Shown: positions 11,474-24,804, numbered from the stretch's first letter. The stretch: DNA of 64,000 bases from Heterobilharzia americana (GCA_944470555.2 OX104127.1:119812741-119876740), one strand, 5' to 3'. Made by a program: numbers and translations. The notes: a model not told the origin generated them from the sequence alone.

Positions 11474-12015
11474 ACTGGGTAATGACTGAAGATGAGATGA
11501 AAATTTGGACAGCGGTCGGATTCTAACCGGCGACCACCGGGTTTCTGGCCCAATACTCCACCAATTCAGCTACGACTTTTCCTACTGCTAACCTAATTTT
11601 ATTTCCTATCAATCACCATGGCGCTTTTTATCCGATTACCATGTGAATTTGTGACGCGTTTCTACTGCTTGATCGTGCCAGTACTGGTCTGACAAACCAT
11701 TAGCTATCTCACTCAGATAGTCAGAATGATACTCAATATGGTGTCCCCCTCTCTGATTCAATTACATTTATACTGAGACGAGATATCCTGACTAGGCAGC
11801 CAGCGAACACCAGGATTCCAACCGATGCTCTACCAACTGAGCTACGAGGTGTTCGGGAAAAACCCACGTTTCTAATTTAAGTTAAATAAAAATGTGGGCA
11901 GTAGTCGGAAGAGTCGTAGCTGAATTGGTAGAGCATCGGGCCGGAAACCCGGTATTCCCTGGTTCGAATCAATCCGCGGTCCAAATTTTCATCTCATCTT
12001 CAATTGTCACCCAGT
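11474..12015. repeat. Third tRNA-derived SINE family, inverted composite
   Basis: Minus units at 11474-11610 and about 11780-11875 face a plus unit at 11880-12015. The plus unit has A-box-like TAGCTGAATTGGTAGAGC and B-box-like GGTTCGAATC, then a tail CCAAATTTTCATCTCATCTTCAATTGTCACCCAGTA. It resembles a tRNA body but the acceptor stem and loops do not close, so I call it SINE rather than tRNA gene. The same head-to-head arrangement recurs at 47.5-48.1 kb and 55.96-56.34 kb. Confidence 0.7.
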
Positions 12016-12499
12016 AGCAAAACATTTTCAATTTGTTCGAATTAGCGTGTCTAATTCATATTACCTAATCCATCGATTGTTTATGAACTCTATCACGTTT
12101 TCACCCGTTTTAATCTCTGTGTGGCCCAAAAACCTTACGCAACCCCTTTTATTATCATTCCACCCTTACGTCATTAAACTAGCAACATTATAATAACTAT
12201 TACCACCATTATTGCTATTTCAGCTTCCCATTACTAAAGTTAAGTCTTCCTCACGAATTACAGTCTTTAAATATCATTATATATATACAGAGAGAGAGAA
12301 GCCAATTTTATTACTTTTCAAGGCTAATGTTTACCCTTTGACTGTCACTTCCTAGAATCAGAACAAATGGAATTTCACTTTCAGTGTCATGTATTCGACA
12401 TCAGAACGGCCAAAGACTTTGTCTCTAAAGTCATTACTAATTTCGAATGCTTATTTGAAAAGATGATTATGAAGAGGTTAGTTCAAGCTCATATGAAGA

Positions 12500-12940
12500 T
12501 TTGTTCCAATGGACGTCAGTTCATGATAAATATCAACTTGAAATCAGTCAATAAATCCCCACAAACCCCCAAATTAAATCCATCTAGTGCTCATTGATGA
12601 TTAGCTTCGAGAGGTGATTCCGAAAGAAGTCGTGACCGGTGGGGCAAACCTGGTGGCCGTGTGAGGAAAATTACTCACCGATGACATTAGGTAATGGTGG
12701 CCCTGTGTTGTGAACTGACAGCAGCTGTAAATATGGCCCCTGGATTACGACCGAGTTGTTAAGTGGTGACTTGCTGGCAACGGAACCTAAAGGTGCTGGG
12801 TTCGATCCCTGGCGAGGCAGCGTCTAAGCCGTGCACTGCTGAAGAGTCTCACGCTAGGAGGCAACATCTGTCCATGGCTCTCAGGTTTCCAATGTTCCTC
12901 CAACTGGTATCGGTAGATGATGAGTACCAACTTAAAGAAT
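12500..12940 (+). repeat. SINE-2 head-to-tail tandem, plus
   Basis: The tail of one unit (12500-12575) passes through the linker AAATTAAATCCATCTAGTGC into a complete second unit: head (12590-12730), tRNA-like region with GGTTCGATCCC (12800-12810), hammerhead block (about 12825-12875) and tail. The HHR core CTGAAGA is intact but the second core GAAA is changed to GCAA. Confidence 0.7.
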
Positions 12941-14177
12941 TCTTTTGATTTATCCTTGAAAATACATGAAGAACTTGGTATACGGAGGCAATACAGCAAA
13001 GCAGAATGATTAGTTACTTCCTGAAAATCGATGAAAGAAAGTCGAAGTAAACTCTTATCCAGTGAACAAAATTTTTAATTGAAATCGAACTACACTCAGC
13101 AGCCTGATACACATTCATGCAGCCATCCTAAATATATGACGGTGTTAGATATTACTACTTGCTTTCCAAACCTTGGTAAGTAGAACTGGCTGGAACCAGT
13201 GACCCACTGGGGGAAAGTCATCTCCGTAAAAAGTATGAGTTATAGTTACACATGAACAAAATGCGGTCATCGTTATTCAGTAGCCTGCTGGATAATGCCT
13301 ACAAAGATACTCCTAGTGATCACCTTATGCTACTGGAGTATGAATTTTAAATCCCCACTTCTGAGTCTCATATTCTAAGACATGATGACTGATGTGATGA
13401 TGACTAATCAGCTAGTAACTAAGTACCAATTGGTGAAGGAAGATAGGCAATATTAACCAATTAACGCTCCCTGCTGACTGACTCGGAATAATTTAGGGAA
13501 AACAATCCACCACAGTGTTGTACTACTTAAATTAATAGTCACTATGTAAACGTTATCGGTAAACTTTCATTATCACTCAGCCAGCCATACATGATAGCTA
13601 CATGAGTTATTGTCTGACGACCTACCTCTGTGTATAGCTCAGTTTTACACTTGGTTATCAGTAGTTTCAATAACAATGCAGGCTCGAATCTCTCATATAA
13701 TATGACCTAGGCCTAAGCTGTTAAATAATGCGTTTTTATTTTAGTTATACATCAAAACTCTATTGCCAATTCCACTCCCCTAACTTAATTAGCTTCTTCT
13801 CTTATATACCAGCAGTGTCAAATTTACATTTGAAGATGGAAATTTCTGCTAGGTTAATGGTGTGCCAAGAAAACCTCTTATAATCCCTTGCTAGTAGACA
13901 TCTATGTATCACACGTTGACAGTTTGGTTGAAAAATCGATTGCGAAAGTTCCTTTCTTCAAATTACATGTGTACAACATCATAATCTTATGTGAAAAGTC
14001 AAAAGATGCCATTTCACTTCTTAATTGAATGAATAAAACGCAGAGTAATGAACTCTTAACATACGGCAAGGTAGATCAATAGAACGACTCATCTATAGAG
14101 AATCTAAATATTCAGGATATTGTCATATTTACCATAATTTCTATCCACTTTAATAGAAACGCGTATATGAAGCATCC
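12941..14177. other. No recognised feature
   Basis: AT-rich sequence with no conserved domain or repeat that I can identify, apart from a weak tRNA-like GGCTCGAATC at about 13681. Confidence 0.4.
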
Positions 14178-14400
14178 TAAATGGAAATCAACATTTTAAG
14201 TCATCAGCCATTAACACAGAAGTTTTCGAAGTTCAACCTTGGTTTCATGCGGACAGGAAAAACCTTATTCGACAATTTTATCCTACAGTTGACCAATCAA
14301 AATAAACACCCGACTTTTGACCTTGTGGTTTTATATGTTCATGAAAAGTGTATATAAGTGATGTATTTCTGTGGAATAGAATGTCTTGTTTACAGTGATA
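14178..14400 (+). repeat. Dispersed repeat with CCAAT and TATA-like motifs, copy 1
   Basis: Similar to the reverse complement of 25975-26165. Both carry a CCAAT motif (GACCAATCAAAA in this copy) and ACCTTGTGGTTTTA; this copy also has TATATAAGTG about 60 bases beyond CCAAT. It could be promoter or LTR sequence of an unidentified element; nothing proves this. Confidence 0.4.
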
Positions 14401-17185
14401 GATCGGTCATTGTGTTCTGATTTTCGCTAATCGGTAATGTATGAGATTGTGCGGGGGAATAGTCGTTTTTTGTATCCAGTTCAAGAGTCTCATCGCGTTA
14501 AATATCGTTGGCGTACTTATTATTATATTCGCCCAGTCACTTTGAATCGGCACTAATCGAGTATCTGTTCAACAGGATTCAAAGGATGTGCACAAATGAT
14601 ACTTTATAAGAGGAAACGCCATAGTTCATCAAATTATTGTCAAACAGAGATCTATTATTTCCGGTTATTTCTAGAGGAAGACACATAAGTCAGACTACCG
14701 TATATGTGTGGTTCACACAGTCTGATAGCCAGTCAGAGAAGATACTACACAGTAAAGGTCAACACTGTCGAGAAAACAGAAATAATGGGCTGTTGTAAAC
14801 CCTCATAGGATTTGGACAGTTGTTCTTCAGTTTACATGTACGTGTGGTCATGCATAAGAAGACAAAGCTTCGATCTATGCAATTAAGGAGAAACATTACC
14901 AGTAGGGATAGGATGTGACACGCGACATTTGTAACCGCAAGCATGACATCCAGGAGGTTAGGTAACCTGATTGCACGATATGACTTCTGACCCCGTGTTG
15001 GTGTGCTCAGAGTAGTCCCAATATATCATACAAACCCAGCCAGACCCAGGCACTGAGAAGGATAATACTTATCCTCAGAAATGCATGGAACTTCATCATT
15101 CACATCACTATGTGTTTATGGCAGTGGTAATTCAGGTGCATGTACTCATAGGGGTATATAGTCTCAGTATATCTGAGCTTGAGAATGGACCTGTAAGGCA
15201 TAGATACTGAATAAGGAAGCATGTCGGTTACCTCAGCTATACCGGTAGGACACAATCCACCATGTTCAGTCAATATTCGCTCCAAACTGATGGTGCACAT
15301 GGAGCATGCCTTCATGTCTACATTGGCAGATCGGATCAAGTCTTACTCTGCCCCAATATCAAAGGTGGTTTATACACTATCTTTCTTTTCCTGTCTCATT
15401 TAACATTTTGACTCTGCAATGTATCGACTATTGTTGAACCCATTAACCCTTCATGTAAATGTGCTTGGCAAATGGGTGTGTGATCAAACTGTTCGAAATG
15501 TATCACTCTAATATACTACTCATTTCAAACAAACCACGTCATCTTATTGTTTTGTGGAAATTTATAAAAGAGATTAGTTGTTTCAAGTTAGCTTACTTAA
15601 TTTTGTTATTCCATAGAAACTATATGATCACTGGATTAAGACAAGTGACATACCCAGCAGTTAGCTCTATCCTATGCTGTGTTCCCGTGTGAAATGACTT
15701 TTCAGGGTGGATGACATGAGAAGGGAAGGTTTCACATTATGGTCCACCGTTGCCCTCGTATCGTTGATCGTATGACATGAAACTAGCAGGTTAGAAGTAC
15801 AGAGGTTTGGCGTGGGCCGGTCGGTTTGCATTATGTGGAGAAATGTAGATTTTCAGGTTAACATCTACATGACAACTGAAATCGATGGCTGGCGACTTCA
15901 GGCGATGTGGCTCCGAATGGATGACATTGCAGTGGATTCATTCACGTTTTACCTTCATCCTAATCGTCACATTACGTTTTTTCTCCTCCCTAGCCACACC
16001 TTTCCCTCTGTTTTTGGTCACTTAGTTTCTAATTATTCATTTTTCATCTCAGAGTTCTGTATTCTGATGCATTAGTGTGAGGAATAGCAACTTGAACCAC
16101 TACCTAGTATGGCCAGACCCCATATTGATTCTGTCTCATTGGTTTTCCTTCCTTTGGGGAGGGGGATCGATTGATTCCAAGTGAACTACAGAACTACTGA
16201 AGAGCTGAGAGCATTAGATATCCATTTCATCCTAGGTTGGTTCACCTGTTCAGTAGGCATTTATGAGCCTGTGAGAGGTACTGGGATTGACCATAATGTT
16301 TTTCGGTGATCACAATCCCATCCAGTCACTGGATCAGAATCTGAAATTCCGCACTTTCTGACTGCTGTCAACTCGACTTGTCCCATATATCAAGACTTTT
16401 GGCGTCTGATGAGACTGAAGGCAATTCTGGAATCTGCATATTATTGATAAGGCTACCTGGGATGTCCTTAGTGTCATAGATTGCGTTTTATGAAGAAGGT
16501 GACGCATATCGTTGACGGGACAGCAGTCTCGTAGAAGGAAATGAATTAGCGGCATATTTAAGCACTCCCTATTACACCAAAACCCATTATACAACATGAA
16601 CTTTCATTTAAGTTCTTAGTTGTAATATGTTTGTAGACCAGTGATTCCTGTTCCATAACTTACTGGATAAAAAGTGCTACCAAAGTTATATTGTGCTTTC
16701 TGTATGTTATGAAATTTGTTGATGAACTTTTGTTAAACGGGTTGACACGGTCAGTCGTTTATTCTGATTTTATGCACTCCAAATTTTAATTGGCTAACAA
16801 GTCAAGGTCGAGCAAAACGACCCTAGAATTAGGCCTCGGTTTATTTTCATTGGATGACCTTGAAATACACCACATGACTTAAGTCATATTGTTTATTGAT
16901 TGGCTGGTTGGTAATGTCCGTCCGTTTCTGATTTATACGGTAGTTATGAGATTAGTAGCTCATAAAAAAGTTAATCAACGGGAGGTTAATATTTTCTGCT
17001 TGTATATTACCTTTAGTATGGTGTGTAGCGAATGGTGTGTGTGCGTGGCCTAGACATTTGACTTCACTGTGTGTAAGAAAATTGTTTTTGAAAAACCGTT
17101 TCATTTTGAGTTGAAGGAAATATGTAGCCAGTAACACAAGCTGTTTGTGATATTTAACACATAGCATTCAACTGTACATTCAAGT
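14401..17185. other. No recognised gene
   Basis: Several short open frames (for example 15100-15339 minus, 15459-15692 plus, 16334-16597 minus) show no domain that I recognise and no splice-site or codon pattern that convinces me. Possibly intronic. Confidence 0.4.
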
Positions 17186-17625
17186 TAACAGTCCTAGTAT
17201 GGGACTCCTCAGCAGTACGCACCCACCACATGGCTACGGATCGAACTCAAGACCTTCAGGTTTCACGGCAAACGCGTTATTTATTCAGCCACTGGGTCGG
17301 TTTCCAGTAGTTCACAATTTCCAACTGCTGTCAATTCACGACATAGAGCGACTGTCACCCAAGTTCTTCAGTTAGCATCCACTTCACTTCCGACTGGTTG
17401 ACCCCACAGGTCACGACTTCTCATTAGAGCTTCCTGATATGGTTAACGCGTTCGCTGTGAGACCTGAAGGTCTTGAGTTTGATCCCTAGCCGGGTCGTGG
17501 GTGGGTACTGCTGAGGAGTCCCGTACTAGGACGAAACAGCTGTCCAGTGCTCCCAGATTTTCAGTGGTTCCCCAACTGATATCAGTCCATGATGAATACT
17601 ACTTCTAAATTAAAAATCCCCATTC
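17186..17625. repeat. SINE-2 head-to-head pair
   Basis: A minus unit (17186-17430) and a plus unit (17431-17625) meet at their heads. Each has a tRNA-like part with B-box-like GATCGAACTC / GAGTTTGATCCC. The plus unit holds the best-preserved SINE-2 hammerhead (17505-17550). Confidence 0.8.
17505..17550 (+). ncRNA. Predicted hammerhead ribozyme, SINE-2 type
   Basis: All conserved core elements are present: CTGAGGA (17511-17517, fits CUGANGA), stem II GTCC/GGAC with loop CGTACTA, GAAA (17533-17536), stem III formed by the self-complementary ACAGCTGT, cleavage triplet GTC ending at 17544, and stem I TACTG (17506-17510) with CAGTG (17545-17549). The architecture matches Sm-alpha, where stem III is also a very short self-complementary tract. 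Such short stem III hammerheads usually act best as dimers. Activity is inferred, not shown. Confidence 0.75.
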
Positions 17626-18109
17626 GTCTAAAAATGCATTATCTTCATTCATTCAATACTTAAATGTGAAACAAATGTATGTGCGTGCGTGTGTATGGGT
17701 GTATGCATTTCTGATCGTCCATGAAAGACAATCAGAAAGAAGCATGACTAGTACTCTTATATAAGTATTTCACTTAGTTGGCAATCTTTTAGGGGGAGAC
17801 AACTAAAATGCTACATTTACGTGGTATTCACCTGTTAATACAAACATACACTTTTCTTATGAGTATTCGTATGCATCTATCTGTGTAACTTGATTGATTC
17901 ATCACAAAATCATGTCTTCTTTTTCATCGATAAGTTTCCGTCTACTTTACATTTGACTTGCATGAAAACAATGATGAATGTCATTTTGGATAACTGGATA
18001 AATATCTGCTCAATCATCTGATTTTTTGCATACCTGATTCATTTTCTTAGGAATGTTTAAATCTCTTTGTTGACATACTTGTTGTTCTCCTTTGTTTTAT
18101 TGGATCGAA

Positions 18110-18335
18110 TTGTTCCACGTCTATTGGCATATGAGTTCCTATGCGTATGCCTCGATATTGACTGAATGTTAATTATGATAATTTGGTTGGTTGTGGTTAA
18201 CAGAAGAATTCACGACTCGCGTTTCGTCCTATTTGGGACTCGTCAGCTGGATGTATCTGCACCCCAGTGAGTGATGTTGTTCCCACTGAGACTCGAACCC
18301 ATCGCTTCAAACACCAAAGCGTTATCCACTATGCT
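18110..18335 (-). repeat. Sm-alpha-type SINE, minus
   Basis: On the minus strand: tRNA-like head with B-box-like GGTTCGAGTC relative (about 18290), then GCAGATACATCCAG, HHR, and a tail containing TCAATATCGAGGC that recurs near 28855 and 39790. Forms a head-to-head pair with the plus unit at 18415-18590. Confidence 0.85.
18206..18254 (-). ncRNA. Sm-alpha hammerhead ribozyme
   Basis: Minus strand: stem I ATCCAG, core CTGACGA, stem II GTCC CAAATA GGAC, core GAAA, stem III ACGC/GAGT-like, cleavage triplet GTC. The stem II loop and core match the described schistosome Sm-alpha hammerhead. Stem I 3' strand (GTGAATTC) has mismatches, so activity may be reduced. Confidence 0.85.
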
Positions 18336-18414
18336 ACTATCCAACAAAACAACGGAGAATAACAAGTATGTCAATAAATAATAATAACTACTACCAGTTA
18401 TACAAGAAGTGGCT

Positions 18415-18590
18415 GTCGTTCCTCCGTGGCACAGTGGATAACACCTTGGCGTTAGAAGCGATGGGTACGAGGTTCGAGTCACAATGGGGACAACATCACT
18501 CACTGGGGTGCAAATACATCCAGCTGACGAGTCCCAAATAGGACGAAACGCTAGTCGTGGATTCTTCTGCTTACCATAACCAACCAAATT
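18415..18590 (+). repeat. Sm-alpha-type SINE, plus
   Basis: tRNA-like head with A-box-like TGGCACAGTGGATAAC (18427-18442) and B-box-like GGTTCGAGTC (18471-18480), then the CATCACTCACTGGGGTGCA segment and HHR. These boxes would support RNA polymerase III transcription. Confidence 0.88.
18516..18564 (+). ncRNA. Sm-alpha hammerhead ribozyme
   Basis: Stem I ATCCAG with TGGAT, core CTGACGA (18524-18530), stem II GTCC CAAATA GGAC (18531-18544), GAAA (18545-18548) and cleavage triplet GTC ending at 18556. Stem III ACGCTAGT is weakened relative to the family form ACGCGCGT. Confidence 0.88.
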
Positions 18591-18959
18591 ATCATGTTTA
18601 AATATCTGTTGATAATAATCATGATGATGAAAAAAATCAATGAACTTAAGTGATTGATTTCTGTCAATTTCATTCATTTCACAAGAGCCCAACATTAACT
18701 GAAAGACGAAGAGTATTGACTAAGGATGTAGAAACATGACAACAGTTTCATATATTCTCTGATGTGATCTTCGATTGTTAACTTTGCATCAATAGACTAG
18801 ATGACAGATGAACTCATTATAGCGTCAACTTGATAACTTTTCAGTGAATTGATTTTCTTTTGAATTTCATTATATGTTCAAAAATCAGTGTTACATTCAA
18901 TATGTCGGTCACTCAAAGTACACATTTAAATGTCGTCCTTGTTTGAAACAACAAGTGTA

Positions 18960-19900
18960 CTGTTGATGCCAACCGATAGCGTAAGTATGCGCTGTCGATA
19001 CCGAGATGACTTTCATATATTTGACAAGTTGCTTGCAAACTGAGAGAGAAGAAAACTAGTTGACGTAATCAATGAAAGCGAATCTTTTGGCTGGTTGGTA
19101 CGTTGATGATATATTTCTTCGTTTTTTGCAATGAGATGAAACATATACCAAATGTCTGCTTGAAATACTTGACGAAACTCATCCAAATATCATATTTACA
19201 ATGGGGTAAGGATGCCGATAATACCTTACACCTTCTTGATCCAAGTATCCCATAAGGAAATGGTGGAAAATGTTAGAGATACGTTTGTCGCATTGTCTCA
19301 ACTTTCACGAATGTTGTCTGAGGAGTTAGTGATGTATCAAGACACTATATAACAAGACCAAGAAAATTTCCTTTGAAGTGAAAGTGGATGGAGAATTTGC
19401 TTCTATTAGCCATGAATTTCAAGAGGACAACGCATTCCTTGGTGTGGTAGGGGAACTTGCCATAAATGACCAGTAATCAGGTTACAGAAGAAGCCAATGT
19501 TTATCTGGCTAGCATTCAAAAGAGAACAGATAACGATAAAATGTAATCTACAATTCAAAGCCACACTCACCAAAGCATGTCCTGTGATGAAACTAACCCC
19601 ACTGCAAAAATGTCATGTTCACTAATACAAACTAAAATTGGTAAATAGTCGTGTCGTGTCAACGCAAACTACACTAAGCAACTCACTTTTACTGGTTGAA
19701 GTTGATACGATGAGATAACAGAAGGATGGACAATTAGTCGAGGTTCTCAGCATATTCCGAAAAGTCTATTGGATCAAAGACCCAATGACATGAATAGTTT
19801 AAACGTTTCTCGTTTACTTGGCAAAAAACATGACGTTCACTTTTTAAATACCGCTTAAATTGATTCAATAAACAGTTTAGTCAAATTTTGCTTCAGTTTG
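18960..19900 (+). pseudogene. Penelope-like element remnant with Y-V-D-D motif and GIY-YIG tail
   Basis: Around 19090-19260, WYVDDIFLRF is followed by LLEILDETHPNIIFTM and a LHLLDPSIP-like piece, the catalytic and downstream region of a PLE RT. At about 19490-19620, KKPMFIWLAFKREQITIKC and LTKACPVMKLTP match the PLE connector. About 19680-19850 (SQHIPKSLLDQRPNDMNSLN) matches the GIY-YIG region. Stops and frameshifts break every domain. It is a different lineage from the PLE near 50.5 kb. Confidence 0.72.
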
Positions 19901-22900
19901 CAGAAGTGGTCCCCCTTCTTCTCACTTCCATCTGAACAATTACTGCTACTCGTTAGAATTCACTTAAATTCATATCTTTGTTACTTCTTGTCGTGTTCAG
20001 GGTCACTGTCTACCTAACTCTTGTGACTGATCACTACTAGGATGTTTCTAAAATTGTCATTCTGACTGTGTAAAATAATCTGCCGTGATTTCAGTCTTTG
20101 CTACTGTTGTTTGATAGATGACGCATTTCAAATTCTCAACTATGCTTGTCTTTATTCATCTCATCAATCGATTGATAAGAGTCTGTCGGCAACAGATGAG
20201 GAGAATGTGAGGATATCCCTTGTGAACTGAAAGATTTCTTGTCATCAAACTATTCTAACTTCACTAGTTCTACGTTATATGCTTTTACTCGTGTGCTGTT
20301 CGGAAGCGATTTAGTCTCAAATTGGACATCTGATTCTTCTGCCCAGCTGTTTATTCAGTAGTTCTTACCACGTCATTAATCTACTTACGTACTCGATTTC
20401 GTCTCTAATCTAGGCAAGAAACAAGATACTTCACAACTGGACCTTTCATTTCATTCGACAACTGGTCATCAACTACGACCTGTTGCAATGAAGAAGAGCT
20501 ACAATGAGCGAGTAAATCAAAGGAGAATGAGAGAACAGAATCACCAAAAGATAGTCAAAAATCAATCTTTACATCGAAATACAGCTAGAATAGAGTTCAT
20601 TGGATCATTATCCACAACACTCATCTTCGTCTCTAGGATTTCCCAGCAATTAAAGTGTTAAGATCATCTTGTCATCAGAGTAATTACCTCTGCATAGAAT
20701 GATAACTATTCAGTACACGTCAATTTGCATTATCGAAATGGTTTACTTAAAGATTGAGTGTGATATGATTTTGTGATAAATGGTGTACCTTCAGTCTAAT
20801 GTTTCATCTTGCTGTGAAGAAATTAATTTTCAGTGCAATTTGTTTATCGGGTGTTTTGTATATCTGCCTGATTCACTTATGGTCTGTGTCATGTGGATTC
20901 AGTTTTCAGCTTCCCTAGTTAAAATATCCTACTAATATACTTTTTTGTAACTTTCGGTTGACTGATTTCAACTAACGGGACGACAGGAAGTCAAGTGTAT
21001 TCACTTAGTGCAATAATCCTTCATGGTGTAGGTGGTCATTAGTGACATTCTTTGAAGTTCTAATGAGAACCATGTTGGACATGTCGATAAATACTCAACG
21101 CTGGCATTTTATGTTGGTTGTGTTATATCACTAATTGACAGAATTAAGAAAATTTCGACCATTGTACTGGGACACATAGGTTAATGGTAACGTGCCCCCC
21201 CCCCCACCCCGTGGTTTACAACATTTCTCCAACTGATGCCAGTCCGTGGTGAAACCAGATTGGCACCACTGTCTGTTATAATATTAACGGAAGCGGTGAA
21301 TATTCTGAAGCAAGTCATGCCAAATCGTCATGTGAAATGACATTCAATGTAGAACAAAAAGCAAGGAGAAGAAATCTTGTGCTCAGTAAGTAATCAGCTT
21401 CAGTAAATGGATCGTAGACGCTCAGTATTATTGGTATCTTGCGTGTCAATGCTTGAAGAGATGATCTCAATCAACACGATTAACACATATGTTGTTTCAA
21501 AAATGGCTTAAGTTTCACCCAGTTTCATCAATAATTAATCATATGATTTATGAATATTAATTGATTTTCTCAATGGCAGATGATAAGTCAGATTAACAGT
21601 GTCAATAAATTTATTATCCAATTTTTGTTGTTTCTTTTCTTATACATCCATATGTCCTCATTTTCAGACTTGTCTTTGTATAAGCTTATCTGTATTTTGG
21701 GTCATTCTCTGCTTACTGTTTCACTACAAAATTCTTCTCTCCCACCGGAGATAGGCTGGTATTATTCTTATGCATTAGATAATTGGATAGATAGACAAAC
21801 AGGGAGATGAAATGAGATAGACAGAGAGTGAGAAAAAGGGAGAGTGTTCTATTTAACGGAGATATATTCTCATTAATTAGCCACTGGAGGTTAATCAATT
21901 TCATGTCGTCTAGTCTATATTAGTGAGTGAATTTTGTCGACCATTTGACAATGTGGCAACCAAGCACTTCGATGAATATCAGGTGGTCGGAGGGAATCGG
22001 CAGGAAGCTATGGACCTAGTTTTCGTGCTTTTTAGTACTCATCAGCATAGCATATCTGTAACCTCAAATAGTTTAAAGGTAACGCCTCTGACTGCAACAC
22101 TGAATGGTGTATGTTCCAATCTCAGAGATGACATCACTTTCTTCGAGACTGTGCATACGCTTTACTGATGTGGGACAACAAGCGGAAAACCTAGGGCTTC
22201 CTGCCAAATGCCTACAACCAACTAACGGACACGTTCTCAGTTGAGTCGCTCATTAATTTGAGTGGGCGAATTTTAAACCATTTCTCGTTGCTGTTACTTA
22301 TGCCTCTATTCTGTAACTCTCAATAGAGTGGGTATGTGGAATGTGTAATTGACAATCTCCTAGAATAATGAAAAAAATGTTTTTCTCAGATCTTCAAGGA
22401 AGTGAAACCGTTTGATGAAAGAATCTACTAACGGTCGATTCAGTATTCGAGGTGGTACCTTAAAACTTGTCAGACTGCACAACTATCGAAGTATATTACT
22501 TGTAATGCAGAATTAATATTTCTTAAGAAATGCCTGCTTTATAATGCTGACTGGCATGTAGAGTAGTTAGAAATCAATCTGATGAGTCAAAAATCCTCGC
22601 TATATTCAGATCCCTTCAGCTAAGCTATAATACAATGAAGAAACAGCACACATTGCAATCATGGTAACAGTTTTATAATCAAATCCATAGTCTGTGCCAA
22701 AGACGTACTATTCATGTTGTAGAAATAGACATAGACATAGACAGACAGATAGTCCAAACAGAACTTCGCATACAAGTCCATGGACTCATGTGGCCACACT
22801 TCATGGTAAAATACAAAGAACAAGTAGTTGTAAAAAGAGTGATACTAAAGTAGATAAAATTGTGTGATAAAATAAGCCAGTTGAACTGTGTTTCATAGTA

Positions 22901-23035
22901 TTCCTTCCAACGCTGTAGCTGTCTGAGGAACTATCAGAGCACTATCCTTTACAATGAGGGTTTCACTACTCATCGTTCTCTCCTTAACGGTATCTTTAGT
23001 AAGCCTAAACAATTGCCATTAAACAACTAATGCTG
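19901..23035. other. No recognised gene; scattered SINE fragments
   Basis: A C-tract and partial SINE-2 tail lie at 21196-21260. A fourth tRNA-like repeat fragment (ACGCCTCTGACTGCAAC, about 22082) is shared with 60580-60790 and, in its downstream part (CATCACTTTCTTCGAGACTG), with 49060. Otherwise AT-rich with no supported coding sequence. Confidence 0.4.
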
Positions 23036-23698
23036 ACGGCACAGATGAGGACGTCAAAGCCAGGAACGGAAAAGCAAGACAGGCCTTCATTTACCTGAAA
23101 TTAGTGTGGACATCTACTGCACTGCACTCAGCATAAGGCGTGAACAACATCCCGATTTTCAATACTTATTCAGTCAACTAAGTCAGTGCTTCTATGTGAT
23201 GGTTGAAAGACTTGGCGGCGCCTTAAGAAAAGCATTTCCAACAAACTATAGACATACGTCATCAACAGCTGCCACCTAGGCTCACTCGATACTGCCTAAC
23301 ACTGAAGATGGAGATGAGATGACCAGAATAATAAGAATACGCAAGAAGGAACTCACTCTGGCTGGTTGGCAACCAACCAATCAGCGAGGAACCCACCGCC
23401 AAGCAAGTATTCAGAGGAAGAAATTGGAGATGGATTGGATTGGACGTAGACTGAGAAGACCATTTCGGGGACATCACTCGCTAGACCAGGCTAAGCTGTA
23501 GAGTGGAAGCCAAATCGGAAACGACGAGTTGGGCATCTGAGGTGAGAGTGACATGGAAGACATCGTGTGAGAACAAGATGAAAGCTTGTTGGTAGTCGTG
23601 GAACCACGTTAATGAGACTGCAGAGAAGAGAGTGAAATGGTGATGTCCTATTGAAGCTGTACGTTCCACTAGGAAACTATGGGGCAAATAATAATAAC
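23036..23698 (+). mobile_element. 5'-truncated RTE 3' fragment
   Basis: Matches the RTE 3' region from the GAGGACGTCAAAG segment to the CCACTAGGAAACTATGGG segment and an AATAATAATAA tail. Diverged and frameshifted. Clear target-site duplication not found. Confidence 0.85.
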
Positions 23699-23821
23699 CA
23701 TAATAAAAATAATTAGAATAAGAATAATATGTACAAGATGTCATAACAAGCCTTGCAATCTGCTTATCATCCTTAGAACTATTCTTCCACTACTCACACG
23801 ACACCTAGTACAACTGCCACT

Positions 23822-24804
<983 letters not shown>

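Noticed and set aside
11890..11975. tRNA gene candidate (GTAGCTGAATTGGTAGAGC ... GGTTCGAATC)
   Set aside because: Acceptor stem does not pair, and similar sequences recur with a common tail in several inverted pairs, so it is a tRNA-derived SINE.
18243..18695. 150-codon minus-strand frame
   Set aside because: It crosses two inverted Sm-alpha units and their hammerheads; length is a chance of the foldback.
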